DNA of 64,000 nucleotides from Jacaranda mimosifolia. Lineage: Eukaryota > Streptophyta > Magnoliopsida > Lamiales > Bignoniaceae. The stretch's first letter is position 1. Each line of letters begins with the position of its first letter. The translations under genes were made by a program, and so were the position numbers. The notes under the pieces were generated by a model. That model did no database searches. It saw nothing but the letters and a program-made list of their open reading frames with translations, and was not told where the DNA came from. The stretch lies in the NCBI GenBank assembly GCA_018894105.1, contig CM032123.1, forward strand, positions 26,265,744 to 26,329,743, written 5' to 3'. Positions 33,199 through 45,688 of this stretch are shown piece after piece.

Positions 33199-35070
33199 AT
33201 GGCTGGCACAAAAATGACCCAAATTCTCTTTCTTACAGCCATCTTCTACTTCTCAACATCACCATCACTTGCAGCCAATCCTACGTACAATGTGAAATCT
33301 TACGGAGCAAAATCAGATGGAAAATCCGACTGCACAAAGGCTTTTCTAAGTGCATGGGGCGCAGCCTGTGCCTCCACGGCGCCGGCAGCCATATACGTGC
33401 CACCGGGACGGTACATCTTACAAAACGCATATTTTGTAGGCACATTATGCAAAAATACTGCCATAACAATACGTATTGATGGGACTCTAGTGGCTCCCTC
33501 TGATTACAATGCTATTGGGAAAACTGGGAGCTGGTTGCAGTTTGAAAGGGTCACCGGAGTTTCAATCTACGGCGGAACCCTGGACGCTCAAGGGACGGGA
33601 TTGTGGGCTTGCAAGAAATCCGGCAAGGCTTGCCCTAAAGGAGCTACGGTATAGGTTTATATAACTCGAAGTTTGTTGGACTGATTTAGCTGCATTTCCT
33701 AATTCCATCTCCTTTTTTGCAGTCTTTGACATTCTACAATTCGAACAACATAGTGATCAATGGATTAACTTCGGTAAATAGTCAAATGTTTCACGTTCTA
33801 ATTAAGGGATGCAAGAATGCCAATCTCGTAAATATGAAAATCTCAGCTCCGGGGAACAGCCCCAACACTGACGGAATCCACGTGCAGCAGTCATCAGGAG
33901 TTTCTATTAAGAACTCTCACATTGGCACCGGAGACGACTGTGTTTCTATCGGCCCTGGGGCCTCCAACTTGTGGATCGAAAACTTGGCCTGTGGCCCCGG
34001 CCATGGGGTAAGGTACGTACTCGCAAGTACACATATATGCGAGCTATTTTTCTTATATGAAATTCAATTACACTTGAAAAGTTTTTAAAATTAACTCATT
34101 CTTATTCATCAAAATTTAAAAGGGCTTAGGAATTTAGTACATCAAAACTATAATAATGTGTCAGATTTTTGCATTTTCATTTTTCACTACCACTTGAGAT
34201 GTTGACTTTTGATGAGTCAAATTGGACATGGTTCAAATTAAATCACATGGGTTGACATATATATTATAAGATCATAGTAAGTAAAACTAAAATTAATGGA
34301 AGTGTTAGAGAATTTTCAGAAAATTTTACAATGTGTGTAAAGAGAACTAATCACACATATCTTAAGTTATATCTTGTTCACATCTTAATCAGACCATCTA
34401 CTTATTTCAAATTATACCATTATTTTTTCCAATGCTATATACCAAATGACCAATAATTAATCTACGCATATATATATCTATATATATTTGCAGCATTGGA
34501 AGTCTTGGTTGGAATTCGCAAGAAGCGGGAGTTCAAAATGTGACCGTTAAAACAGTTACATTCACGGGAACTCAAAATGGCGTGAGGGTGAAGACGTGGG
34601 CAAGGCCTAGCAACGGTTTTGTTAGGAATGTTCTTTTCCAGCATGTTGTCATGGTTAATGTCCAAAATCCCATTATTATAGACCAAAATTACTGCCCCAA
34701 TCATCAAAATTGTCCCCATCAGGTATTAATTATATGACAAGTACTAAAATTAAGTCAACAAAAATTATTAATTACTCATCCAGCATTAATTGAATGTCCA
34801 AATCATATATCTATATCTATATTAACAATACTGTTTCATTGTTATTTACAGGAATCGGGTGTGAAAATTAGTGGTATAACCTATCAAGACGTACATGGAA
34901 CATCAGCAGCACAAGTTGCAATAAAATTTGATTGTAGCAAAGCATACCCATGCACTGGAATTAGATTGGATCAAGTTAACCTCACTTACAAAAATAAACC
35001 AGCTACTGCTACTTGTGCCAACGCGGGAGGAAAGGCGGCGGGCATTGTCAGGCCAACAAGCTGCTTATAG
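33199..35070 (+). CDS. Polygalacturonase 1 (glycoside hydrolase family 28)
   Basis: Four exons by GT-AG sites: 33199-33648, 33723-34012, 34494-34722 and 34852-35070, giving 395 residues, normal for plant polygalacturonases. The enzyme hydrolyses alpha-1,4-galacturonosyl links of pectin in the cell wall. Residues 1-25 form a signal peptide ([17 protein letters not shown], ending SLA). The catalytic motifs are complete: NTDGIH with Asp200, GDDCVSIG with Asp221 and Asp222, CGPGHG with His244, RVKTW with Arg278 and Lys280, and Tyr334 in ITYQD. The family usually has RIK, so Val279 is a mild change. The right-handed beta-helix fold is inferred from family membership. The GLWACKKSG word and the absence of a propeptide recall exo-type or pollen-type members, which I infer only. 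An AATAAA lies at 35094. Gene 2 at 44909 is its tandem duplicate. Confidence 0.93.
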
Positions 35071-35415
35071 GCCGGGAGAAAAAATAGTCACAAAATAAAA
35101 GAAAATATACATTGAATCATTACTAGATTTAGGTTATACGTCCAAAAATATAGTGAGAAATATATGTATGTGTGTAACGTCTATAGGAAAATCAATATTT
35201 TGATTTAACCCCACTTGCGATAACCGGTGGGCGGAGATCCACATATAAATATGAGTGTCATAGCCAATAAAGCGGTTTGTGGCTTCTATCAACGAAGAGG
35301 CTTTGTTTTACTATATATGGAAGAAAATCGCATTTTGGTGTGGTTGAACAATTTGGCTCTTCGATTGAATCATTTAATTTGATAGTACACTGATATTGTA
35401 ATATGCTACTTAAAA

Positions 35416-36094
35416 TAGGGTTGTCAATGAATTAAATTTTAATTTAAATTCGATTTAAATTTGATCTGAATTTTAAATTTTTAATTGATTAAAATATTCG
35501 ATTGATTAGATCCGATTATAAATATTCATAATTCAAAATAAATAGATCAGATATGAAATTAAGCAATCCGAACCGCTAAAAATCCAAATTCAAACTTTAA
35601 TAATTTTTTATTTAATTCATACTCATATATAATATTAATAAATATTTTAAAATAAAATCTATATATTATATTGATCTAATCTCTATTTTAATATCTACAT
35701 TATATTATTAATATTGAGATTTTTAGCCTAAAAAATAGGAGGGATATTGACAAAACAAATGTAATAATATATAATAGTTCACCTATACATTAATATAATG
35801 AAAAATAGGAGTTTGGTATTCAAATATTTAATTTTTGGACTAATATATAAAAGTTGTTAAAAATTCAAATATTATGTAAATTTACTTTGTATTTTAGGAA
35901 GGGAAGAAAGTAGGAAATGAATATTAAATTGGGTTGGATTTTATCGAATTTTAGATATCCATTGGATTCGGATATGATACTGACTAACAAAGATCCTATA
36001 GGATATCAGGTTGGATTCAAATATGAATTTTGATAATCGAATTCAAATTCGAATATAACTAATTCGATTCAAATACGACTTGTTGACACCCCTA
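35416..36094. mobile_element. hAT-like miniature element, 3' of gene 1
   Basis: The ends are TAGGGTTGTCAATGAATT and, read in reverse, TAGGGGTGTCAACAAG. The flanking 8 bases, ACTTAAAA and CTTTAAAA, agree at six positions, so the duplication is degraded. The inside is AT-rich with ATTCGA/TCGAAT words and no gene. Confidence 0.7.
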
Positions 36095-36151
36095 CTTTAA
36101 AATGATGGTTTTTACTATTTTTTTTTTTGGTTGGTGCGGGGGGGTGGGGGG

Positions 36152-36837
36152 TAGACCTGGCAAATGGGTACCCGTAGGTAACCTAAGAACGGGTAAGAAT
36201 GGGTTGGGTAAATTTACCGGCAGGTAAAATTACCCGTTTTTTGTTGGGTACGAGATAGTGAACCCATTACCCATGACTATGGGTAATGGGTAACCCACGG
36301 GTACCCATACTTTTTCTTCTTTTTTTTTTTATATTTAAAGAAAAATTAGTATTTTTTTTTTAAATTTACATAATATTATTTAAATGTTAGTTGTTACCTA
36401 AATAAAATTAATAAAAGAGGCTACAAATTTCAAATATTATATTGAACAAATATTATAAAGCATGTCAAATGTTTTGGTTGGAAAACTACAACTTAAATAT
36501 TTAAATAGATATTAAATTTAAGTTATATTACATTTCGAAGTTTAAATTTAAATTTCATTATATGTCAAAAGTTTTTTGAACTAAAATTTTAAACACCACT
36601 TCAATATTGTTGATATCATTAACAAAAAAAAGTGTTACACCTTTCAAAATAGTTGCAAAAATTAGAGAAAAATTAAAAATTAAAATATAAATAATTATTC
36701 ACGGGTTACCCGTGGGTTGGGCCAAAAAAGGGCAGGTAATTAGATGGTGGGTAAATTTATTGGGTACAGAAAATGAGGCCCATTACCCGTATTTTTTTGG
36801 GTACCCGTGGATTTGGGTAATTTTGTGCCGGGTTTTA
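36152..36837. mobile_element. hAT-like miniature element rich in GGGTACCC
   Basis: The left end TAGACCTGGCAAATGGGTACCC pairs with the reverse of the right end (TAAAACCCGGCACAAAATTACCC). The flanks GTGGGGGG (36144-36151) and GAGGGGGG (36838-36845) are a near-perfect 8-base duplication. Both arms carry many GGGTA/TACCC words and could fold back extensively. The middle is AT-rich and non-coding. Confidence 0.7.
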
Positions 36838-37034
36838 GAGGGGGGGGGGGGTGGGGGTGGGGGTGGGTGTTAGTCGGATTCATCTAGGCATGACGAATGG
36901 GATCCATTTCTAATAATTTTCTGTAGTATCAATTAGTAATTATGGATATCTTGCTCTACCACGTTTTCCAGATGTGTTGTCCAAATTAACCTACTTTCTA
37001 GTATATTATTACATCTATTCTAAATTTGTTTATT

Positions 37035-37168
37035 TTGGTCCAGTTACATGTAATCCAATAGTATCAGTCTCCTCTATTATATTGAAAGTTTCGAGTTCGA
37101 GCCTGAATAAGCTCTTTTGTGCACTTTGTGTGCATATGATTGTATTGTTTATACTTCAATTTACTTGA
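37035..37168 (+). repeat. tRNA-derived SINE, diverged copy
   Basis: An A-box-like TAATCCAATAG (37051-37061, one mismatch to the consensus) and a perfect B box GTTCGAGCC (37095-37103) are 33 bases apart. The tail is T-rich. The open frame over it is incidental. Confidence 0.55.
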
Positions 37169-38136
37169 TTTGAAAATAGGATAATATTGATTTATTGAAA
37201 GGATAAAAACTTTGTCAATTGTAATGTTCTCTCGAAAAAAAGAAATTATTTATTCTGAATTTTTTTTGGCAGTTGACATTTCATCGTGAATTTTACTTCA
37301 CGAGATAATTTAAGTATATACAATTCACTATTAAAAATTTATTTAAAAAGTACTTTATACATTTAATAGCAATACTATGTAAAAAGAAAATTAAAGAGCA
37401 CTTATATTCATATAATGACGGATTTTACACCGCTACATTAAATTATGATATATGAGTTTTATCTTTATATTTTTTCTTGGTTGGGAAGAAAGTTAAGATC
37501 TCAAATAAAATTTTATTTTATAATTTAAAACTACTTATTTTTCATATTCTTCTTTTCTTTTCTTATTTTTTTCTTCTCCTACACAATCCACACATGAATC
37601 ATATACTCTTACTAAATCAATCTTACAAATCAACTGATCATCAATTTTTTTAATTGTAATATTGACTGTTTTATTATTTATTAATAAAATCAACATTAAT
37701 ATGCTATAGTAATATAAATTTCTGCATGCAGAAATAATATATTGTAACGAATAACGATTAGTGTGTATATATACAATATGGAATATTAAATGAAATATCA
37801 ATATTTAATATAAATAATTTAAAGTAAAATTTATTGTTTTCAATATTCTCTTTTCATAATGTCATAAAATAAGATTTATTTTTTAGAAATGATTACTTTT
37901 ATTTAGAAAAAGTATCTTCTCATTTGAGTAAGGATGTAATACCAATTGTCAACTAAATATCTTTGATATAATATTTTAAAAATAATAAAATTTATACTTT
38001 TTCAACTTTGGCATAACATTCAATGGCCAGTCACCAAGCACCATATATATTTTTAGGATGGGATATATTGTGTATATATATACTTATAACATAAAAGATT
38101 AGCCAAATCAAATTGCTTGGATTGTGGATCAAGAGC

Positions 38137-38215
<79 letters not shown>
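38137..38215. repeat. Compound (TA)n(GT)n microsatellite
   Basis: About 16 bases of TA repeat are followed by about 31 uninterrupted GT units. Alternating purine-pyrimidine of this length can adopt Z-DNA and is likely to vary in length between individuals. Confidence 0.95.
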
Positions 38216-38216
<1 letters not shown>

Positions 38217-40320
38217 ATTTATCTTAGCTAGCTAGGCGTTTAATTTGACCTATCTATATGCATGAATGATGAATCCGTAAAGATTATACGAGAATTAAAG
38301 CTAGTCTTATAAGTAGATTATGGTTAATGTTTTAATTGATGAAATTAGTTATACGTACATATATATATATTATAATTAAAGTAATAATGATTCACATGTA
38401 AATTCATGCGTTCCTGTTTTTCAATCTCTAGTTGACTTGCAAATGCAAGTATATTAACATACGCCAATATTTAATGCTTCTAACATGCAATTTTGCGGCT
38501 GCACCATGATCCTCATTCCTCGCCCTATATATTCTTGCCTTTTCATCATTGGCACGTTAGTGTAATTCTACAAATGCATGAATCAATTTCATTATTTTAT
38601 TTAATATATAATCCATTTTAAAAGTTAATAACTAAAGAAATAATTAAAAAGCTGAATTTTAGCGGTTCATCCTTCTCTGGCACTATTTTTTAAAAACAAA
38701 AATTATTAATGAGATGATAAAGTGAGGATATATATTGTAAATATAATTAATTATATATAAATTAATAAAAATTAAAATTTTAAAACAATAATTTTTACGA
38801 ATTTAATAGTGATAAAATTTAATTATATTCAAATTATTATCATACAAAATATTTATACAAAAATTTAGTATAAGTTGTTGTATGACGTCATGTACGTCAC
38901 ATGCTTAATAACAACTCAATGATAATATAAAATAATACGATGGACTTTGTTACTATAATTATATTGACATTTGATGTGTATATCACTAATAATCAAGAGG
39001 TACAATTCAGAAATAATTTTATTAATGTCATTAAGTTTGTAAAAGTAATTATTAATTAAAACAAAAAAAATTGTATATTATTTTATCATTAATATTATTT
39101 TTTTATTATTGTGCTATTTGTTTACATCAACCGTATGCCTATTGTTTTAATGGATAAATTAACAAACTATAATTCCTTAACAACACGAATATTTATTATA
39201 TGAAGTGAACATGTATTGATTTATTTATTCATTGATTATAATCTAACGTAAAAATTTTACCATTGATCATGAAGTAATTATTTTGATTCTTTTTTGCTAA
39301 AGAAGAAAAGGGATCAGTCTTTGCACATGCAACCCTTGGACCATACATCATAGTAAGATAAGGCACGCAATCCTACAAATTGTTTACGTACTACACGAAA
39401 ATAATTAAGCAAAATATTAATACCATATCTTTATTAGTTTGTTATTCTCAGGTTGTTTATTATTTGGAGAAACGATAAATTCTACCAATTTGATCATAAA
39501 CTAAGCAACATTATCCCATATATGACAAATGTAGCCCATAAAACGACAAATGAATATAACAAGACCCCGAATGCAAATTGCCACTAAATAAAAAAGAAAA
39601 GAGAAAGAGAAATAGTTTGCGTCCAATTACATATACTAGCGTCTCTGCATAAAAAATTTTAGACAATAAAAATATTTATTTAGTTTTTATATAAAATTAT
39701 TATTTTAATAATTTAAATATATGTATTTAATTTTTTACATAAATTAATAAAAAATTGTGATTAAATGATAATAATAAAGTAGAGGTTCGGTGGGTTGTAG
39801 TGGTAGTTGCTGGACGGTAGTGGGATGGTAGTGGAGTTAATAGTTATTGGTATACTTATAAGGAGTAGTCTATGATGCAAACTTGATTGTACATATTTTA
39901 TGTGACGAATGTACAAATGTATTTAACCTTAGCCGTTGGATTTAAAGTATGACATCATATCCTTTTATTTTGATAATAGTTGGCAACATAATAAAATACA
40001 TTTAACCTGCTACCTAACTATACAAGAGGTTGATGGTGAATTTTAATTAGTTATATTATTTTAATATTTTGTATTAATATATTGGTTAACATGAATCTAT
40101 ATTTATATTTTAAAAAATTACAATTACTTTCCAATCTTAACGAAAATTGAAATGTTCATTTAGACATCCATTGAAACATTTTTAAAAAATTAATAAAAAA
40201 TTAAATAGTAAATGACAAAATACACTTTATTAAAAAATATATTCAAAATATTTATATATATTTACATATATATATATATATAAATACAAAAAATACACAC
40301 ACATATATATATATATGTAA

Positions 40321-40571
40321 TCCTACCCCTAACTCCCGCCGCCCCCACAAACAACTGCCATGGCCGGGTGGCCGACAATGGCCAGCGGCTCTGGCTGGGC
40401 CACTGGACTAGCCATGGCCAGCCCGACCATGGTTGGCTGTCTCTATTGAGTGGGGCGTGGGGTTGATTCCGGAGAAAGGACGAAAGTGTGTTTGGGGGGT
40501 GGGTTGGTGGTTGTTTGGGAAGTTGTGGCTGGGCGAGGGGGAGAAGAAGCTGGTGGGGTTGGGGTTTTTTT
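40321..40571. other. GC-rich island in AT-rich DNA
   Basis: About 250 bases with many CCATGGCC, TGGCC and GGGTGG words are embedded in very AT-rich flanks with TA tracts. This layout resembles the GC-rich cores of the Mutator-like elements at 6835-7110 and 26650-26775. No terminal repeats were found, so it may be a decayed relative. Confidence 0.45.
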
Positions 40572-41523
40572 TTTTTTTTTTAATACTTTAATTAATTAAT
40601 TTATTTATTTAATGAAATTATTTTAAATATATTTATAATTTTATATAGTATTAGTATTAATAAAAAATAATTATGTTTTTAACTTATTGTATTTATTTAA
40701 ATTATCAAACTATATTAAAATAATTAAAATTATTAAATTACTTATTTAAAATTAAATTATATTATTAGGATGATAGTTTTAGATTTTATATTTATTTTTA
40801 AATATTTTATTTTAGTTAATAAATAAAAATAATTATATTTAACAATATTATTTTAAATAATATTTATTATTTTAATATTGTAAAATATATAATTCAAAAT
40901 TATGAAGTTATGTTATCTAATACAATATTTTTTTTTAAAAAAAATCTTTTAATTATTATTTTTTAAATATTTACTAAGTATTTAATATATTAAAAATGCG
41001 AACCAACTTGTTGTACAATTAACAATAATTTATTGTAAAAAGACACATGTCATTTGATTTAATGATACCTCATATGAGGTAAATACAAGCATACATCACC
41101 GTAGACATGTCGTATTTATAAAGAGTTAAAAGAACAATTAAGAGCATTTTAGTCTCAACACTCGAAAACATACCACTAAGGCTCTTTCACTTTATTAATA
41201 GCATAGATATATATATAATAATATGTGAAGTCCCACACTTTGAATATACAGACCATATAATATGAGGGGCTTTATATTAAAGGCATGCAGGTGGTTTCAG
41301 CTGTACGTTTGCTGTTTATGTTGTTATATGGTCGTTTCTATTTCACCATGCTTTTTCTCTTTTTTCTTTTTTCTTTTTTCTTTTTTCCTTTTTTCTTCCA
41401 TTGAGAAATGATATCATATTTAATTCTACATTTTACAAAATTTTGCAACACGTAAATCAAAATCTTATTTCATCAAACAAGGATGTGAAAATATTGGATA
41501 TATACATATATATATATATATAT

Positions 41524-43752
41524 TGTAGTTGTGTATGGCACTAGTATCCAAATATTTTCAAAAAAAAAAAATGAATGTAACTAGCCCATACACACTCCCA
41601 AGGATCAAGACATGCATAGGAATCAGATTTAGACAAGGGAAATACCTTGATGACAACAGAAAATTCAAGGAGCAAGAAAAACTCTCTTCAACCGTTGAAG
41701 AAGCTTCTCACTAACACAGCAGAATCACCACCGGTTTTCCCTTGGTTAGATTTCTCCTTTTGGGCTGAAAACTTTACTGGAATGTCATCACACCTTGAGA
41801 ATACAACACTCCAAAAATCAACCAAAATAGAACACCAAAAGGCCTCCCAGAACTCGGTCCAAATGGCTGCCATAAACTACCTCAAACAGCAGCAATAACA
41901 ACCAAATGGTTGGCCTCTAATGACATAGTCCACCCACCATAACTAGGACCTAATCTCTACAATATGGCTGGAGATATTTGCAGAGAAAAAGGAGAAGAGA
42001 AGGCTAAAAAATGGAGGAGAAAAGCAAGGTGGTTGGAGAGAATAATGGAATGCTAACAATTCGATGCCCACTATCCAAGTTTGTTGGGAGAATATTTGAC
42101 ACCTTGCAATTCTTCACCATTTGACCGCCCCCTCTCCTCCTATATCTATATATAGGAGTGGGATGGTGTGTGGTTACACACCATCCTCAAGGAGAGGGTG
42201 CCAAGTGTCCATGTTAAGGTGGTCACTAACAATTAGTGTTAATGTGAATTTGAATATCATTTGGAATTTACATTTCATCTAATGAAATATCTTCCAAATG
42301 AATTCTAATTCCATATTAAATGAACCCTTCATTTAATAATATTCTCCAAAATCAACTCTCCAATTTAATTAAATTAAACACTTTAATTTAATTAATAATC
42401 CTTTGACTTAACTATTAAGTCAAAGTGCTTAACTCTTTAAGCTAGTCAAAATTAATTTGACCAATTAATAGCCATGTGACATCAATTAATTAACTCTTAA
42501 TTAATTGATCTTAATTTAACTCTTAAATTAGATTGACCAATTTAACACTTAAATTGATAAAGTCAAAATGACTACAATTTTTGCCTCCTTAAAATTAGGT
42601 CATGAATTTTCTAACTCTTAGAAAATTTTCCTTTTCTCAATAGGTCAAGCTATTGGCTTTTGTGTGTGACCCATTAGGTTCTACCATTCATTGGACATGG
42701 GTTCACAACTCCTTGTGACTTATGAAATATAAAATATTCATATTAGTTTAAATTCCTTTAAACTAAGCGACTCAATTCAATTAATCTCATTAGTTAAAGA
42801 GTACCTAATTTCCATGGTCGATGTCCATCCTCAAACCCATGGAGCCCAACTAATTGGCCGAAATGAATGCTCTTGAAGAAATATTCTAGCATTGTGTGTA
42901 CCATGCAAATACGGTTCTTTCGTCTCCTATCTCCTAAAATAGGTCTAGGGTAAGATATTAGTCAACTCCTTAATAGCCTCAATGCTATGCTTCTATTCTC
43001 AGTGTTCAATTCCCTATGTGACCTCATCTTTGGAAACACCTTTCCAAATTATCACATCATCTTGAGCAAGGATTTTTTGGAATCGATCATTATAGAACGC
43101 ATAAGAGATGCACTCGCCCTTCACCAAAGCGAGGAGTCGGATTCCTTCTTGGATCTCACAAATCTCCACATCTAGTAGCTCATGCCCAATCTTAACCCGA
43201 GTGACCCACTAAGTGACCAAGAAAAAGTCAAAGCATAAGGACCAAACACAAGGTTACCATGGATCCTCAGGTCAAAGAACTAATAATATGTATTAGCGTA
43301 AGCTGGAGAATTTGCTACTACTGACTTGTATCTTCAACTATCTAGTGAATTCTCCGGGCGGGCCTTCAGTGCCTTGTTTTCTATCAAGCACCCACTAACA
43401 TACATCCATTTCTCATATGGGATTGCTCATGGAGTGGAGCAACATCCAACCCTTGGATTTCTGTATCATTAGTGCAAGTCTATCTGAATCTTAGATGCCC
43501 TATCTCGTAAGATCCTATAACTTGAAAGATTTAAGATCACGACCGTGTAAGACTTATTTCACGATCACCATCCAATGCGTGATCAAGTCCCGTAGTCTAA
43601 TATAATCTAAGGGTTTCATCTAAATGCCAGTGAAGCAAATAATGAGCATAAGATGAAGATGACCATATAATGAATATCATTCAATCAAGATTGTCTTACA
43701 AGGAAATAGTTTACAAGGCCAATCTAATTAGCTTGCGGGCACTATTCCAACA
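41524..43752 (-). mobile_element. Solo LTR, family S, reverse orientation (2229 bp)
   Basis: The right end on the + strand, GGGCACTATTCCAACA, is the reverse complement of the start of the solo LTR at 1810. The left end TGTAGTTGTGTATGGCACTAG matches the reverse of that LTR's end (TGAAGTCACATGTAGCACTAA). Flanking bases TATAT occur on both sides (41519-41523 and 43753-43757), though the left one lies in a TA tract. A TATA-like CTATATATAG near 42146-42155 fits the promoter position. Small open frames inside (41529-41898, 42987-43175) are not genes. Confidence 0.82.
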
Positions 43753-43757
43753 TATAT

Positions 43758-44786
43758 ATCTAGGTAATATGCTAATGTGACTTGAATTTGGTGGATTCAA
43801 ATTATGACCCAACCCAAGAAGCCTACAATGCGACTTAAAATTGGAGGAAAAAAACAGGTCAGTATCGGGCTCTGACCCGAGTATAGGGTGATCCGTAGAA
43901 ATATTGTATAGTTTTTGGCCCATTTGGCACAAATGAGTATTTGAAAAATACAAGGGATTTTAGGGTTTTGTTAAGAGACATGGGCTGTACACTTTTACTT
44001 CTTGATAGTGAACTTTTTCTCTATCTTACTCGTGAACGTATGTATCTCTTATCGAATCACATTAAATTCTTGTGTTAAATTTCTCTTTTTTCTCTTTTCT
44101 ATATGTCATTGTGCGGATGTAGATACTGACATTATCGATCATTAACAATTGTAACATGAACAAAATACTTAAGGTGAGGATATATATGGAAGCTTTTGGA
44201 CAATAATTGGTCTTAGTCATCGAATATATATATTTTTCTAAATTAATCTATAAAAGATATTGCTTGATCAACATTCCACACAAGAAATGCAATTCAGTTT
44301 ACTAGTATTCAAATAAGATTTAAAGATGATATTAACATTTAATTTTATGTAACATCAACTACCTAAAAAATTAATTTATCAAGTAGTATTCTAACTTCTG
44401 AAAATGTGAGTTACTACATTTAAATAGTTGAAATATAATTACTAACCAGTTTGGTAAATCACAATAAAACTGAAAATATATATACATTTTATAAGTCCCA
44501 ACTATTTGACCAAGTGGCCATTATTTTGGTAGAAAATTCATGAGATTGGCGGAAACTTGCATGCACATCCACCCAGAAAGCTAGCTATCTAGCATCAATT
44601 TGTTTATTGAAATTTAGGTCCCAAGCAAGCTCTGTTTTTCTGTTAAATGCATGACCTAAAAGAGGGACTAATTTCGGCTGGCTGCAGAGATTGCTTCATT
44701 TGCAGATCAAAAAATTCCTTTCTTTTTTCTATTTCTGTTTCCAAACCCCATCACCCCACCCCCATTTTTTTGCATTCAAATTTCAA
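43758..44786. other. Upstream region of polygalacturonase gene 2
   Basis: About 1 kb without a recognised gene or repeat. The solo LTR ends about 1.16 kb before the start codon of gene 2. The region is AT-rich, with C-rich runs near 44745-44770. Confidence 0.5.
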
Positions 44787-44796
44787 TATAAATATA
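44787..44796 (+). promoter_or_regulatory. TATA box of polygalacturonase gene 2
   Basis: TATAAATATA lies 122 bases before the first ATG (44909). The predicted leader is CT-rich and holds no earlier ATG. Confidence 0.7.
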
Positions 44797-44908
44797 TCCC
44801 AGGTACAACTCCTCACTACCCATTACGTCTCCCAAACTCTTCCATTTAAACCCCAAGGCCCTCCCCTACCTCTCTGAATTAATTAAAACACAAGAAATAT
44901 TGCTGCCA

Positions 44909-45649
44909 ATGCATATGGCAAACCCCATTCTCTTTCTTTTCTTCGGACAAATTTTCCTCATCTTTTTCCACCAATCATTGGCCATTGCAACCACATATAA
45001 TGTCTTGGACTTGGGAGCTAAGTCTGACGGCAAAACTGAATCCACCGCCGCCTTGTTCAAAGCGTGGTCCGCAGCTTGTGCCTCCACAGATCCCTCCACA
45101 ATATATGTACCACAAGGCAGATTCTTGCTTAGAAATCTACACTTTAAAGGTCCTTGCAACAACAAAGCCATCACATTTCGAATAGACGGCACCCTCGTAG
45201 CTCCAGCCGATTACGACGCCATTGGAAACGCCGGCAACTGGATGCTTTTTCAGTGGGCCGACGGCGTTTCCATCATTGGTGGCACTCTCGACGGCCAGGG
45301 TGCCGCCTTGTGGGCGTGCAAGAAATCTGGCAACAATTGCCCTAGTGGTGCTACGGTACGTTGATAATGTGATTAGTTGTTATATGCCAATGCCATCTCT
45401 CTCTTTTCTTTTTTCCATTTTTTACATTCAAAATTATGGTGCAAAAGAAAAGAAATTAAATCTTGGGAGAAAGATTAATTCATTGTGGTCTCCCATTAAA
45501 AGGTTTTGTCATCAAGAGATATAAGGAATTAACTGCGAATAATAACTAATTTCAGGTTGCTGAGGAAGTGGAGGGCCACGGTTACTGAAATTAATCCCAT
45601 CTTTTTAATTTCATTTATGAAAAAATAGCAATAGTGTCACTCTCTCTCT

Positions 45650-45688
<39 letters not shown>

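Larger units (their letters stand above)
37169..41518. other. AT-rich intergenic region
   Basis: No gene was found in 4.3 kb. It contains a TA/GT microsatellite (38137-38215), a G-rich patch (39780-39850), a GC-rich island (40321-40571) and a T/C-rich tract near 41350-41400. The rest is AT-rich sequence with poly-A and poly-T runs and no recognised repeat ends. Confidence 0.5.

Noticed and set aside
33281..33469. Minus-strand open frame over gene 1 exon 1 (also 34462-34719, 44866-45192, 46383-46649 over the two genes)
   Set aside because: These are mirror frames of real coding exons with no family resemblance.
44900..44908. TTG start for polygalacturonase gene 2
   Set aside because: A plant nuclear gene should start at ATG; the first one is 44909.
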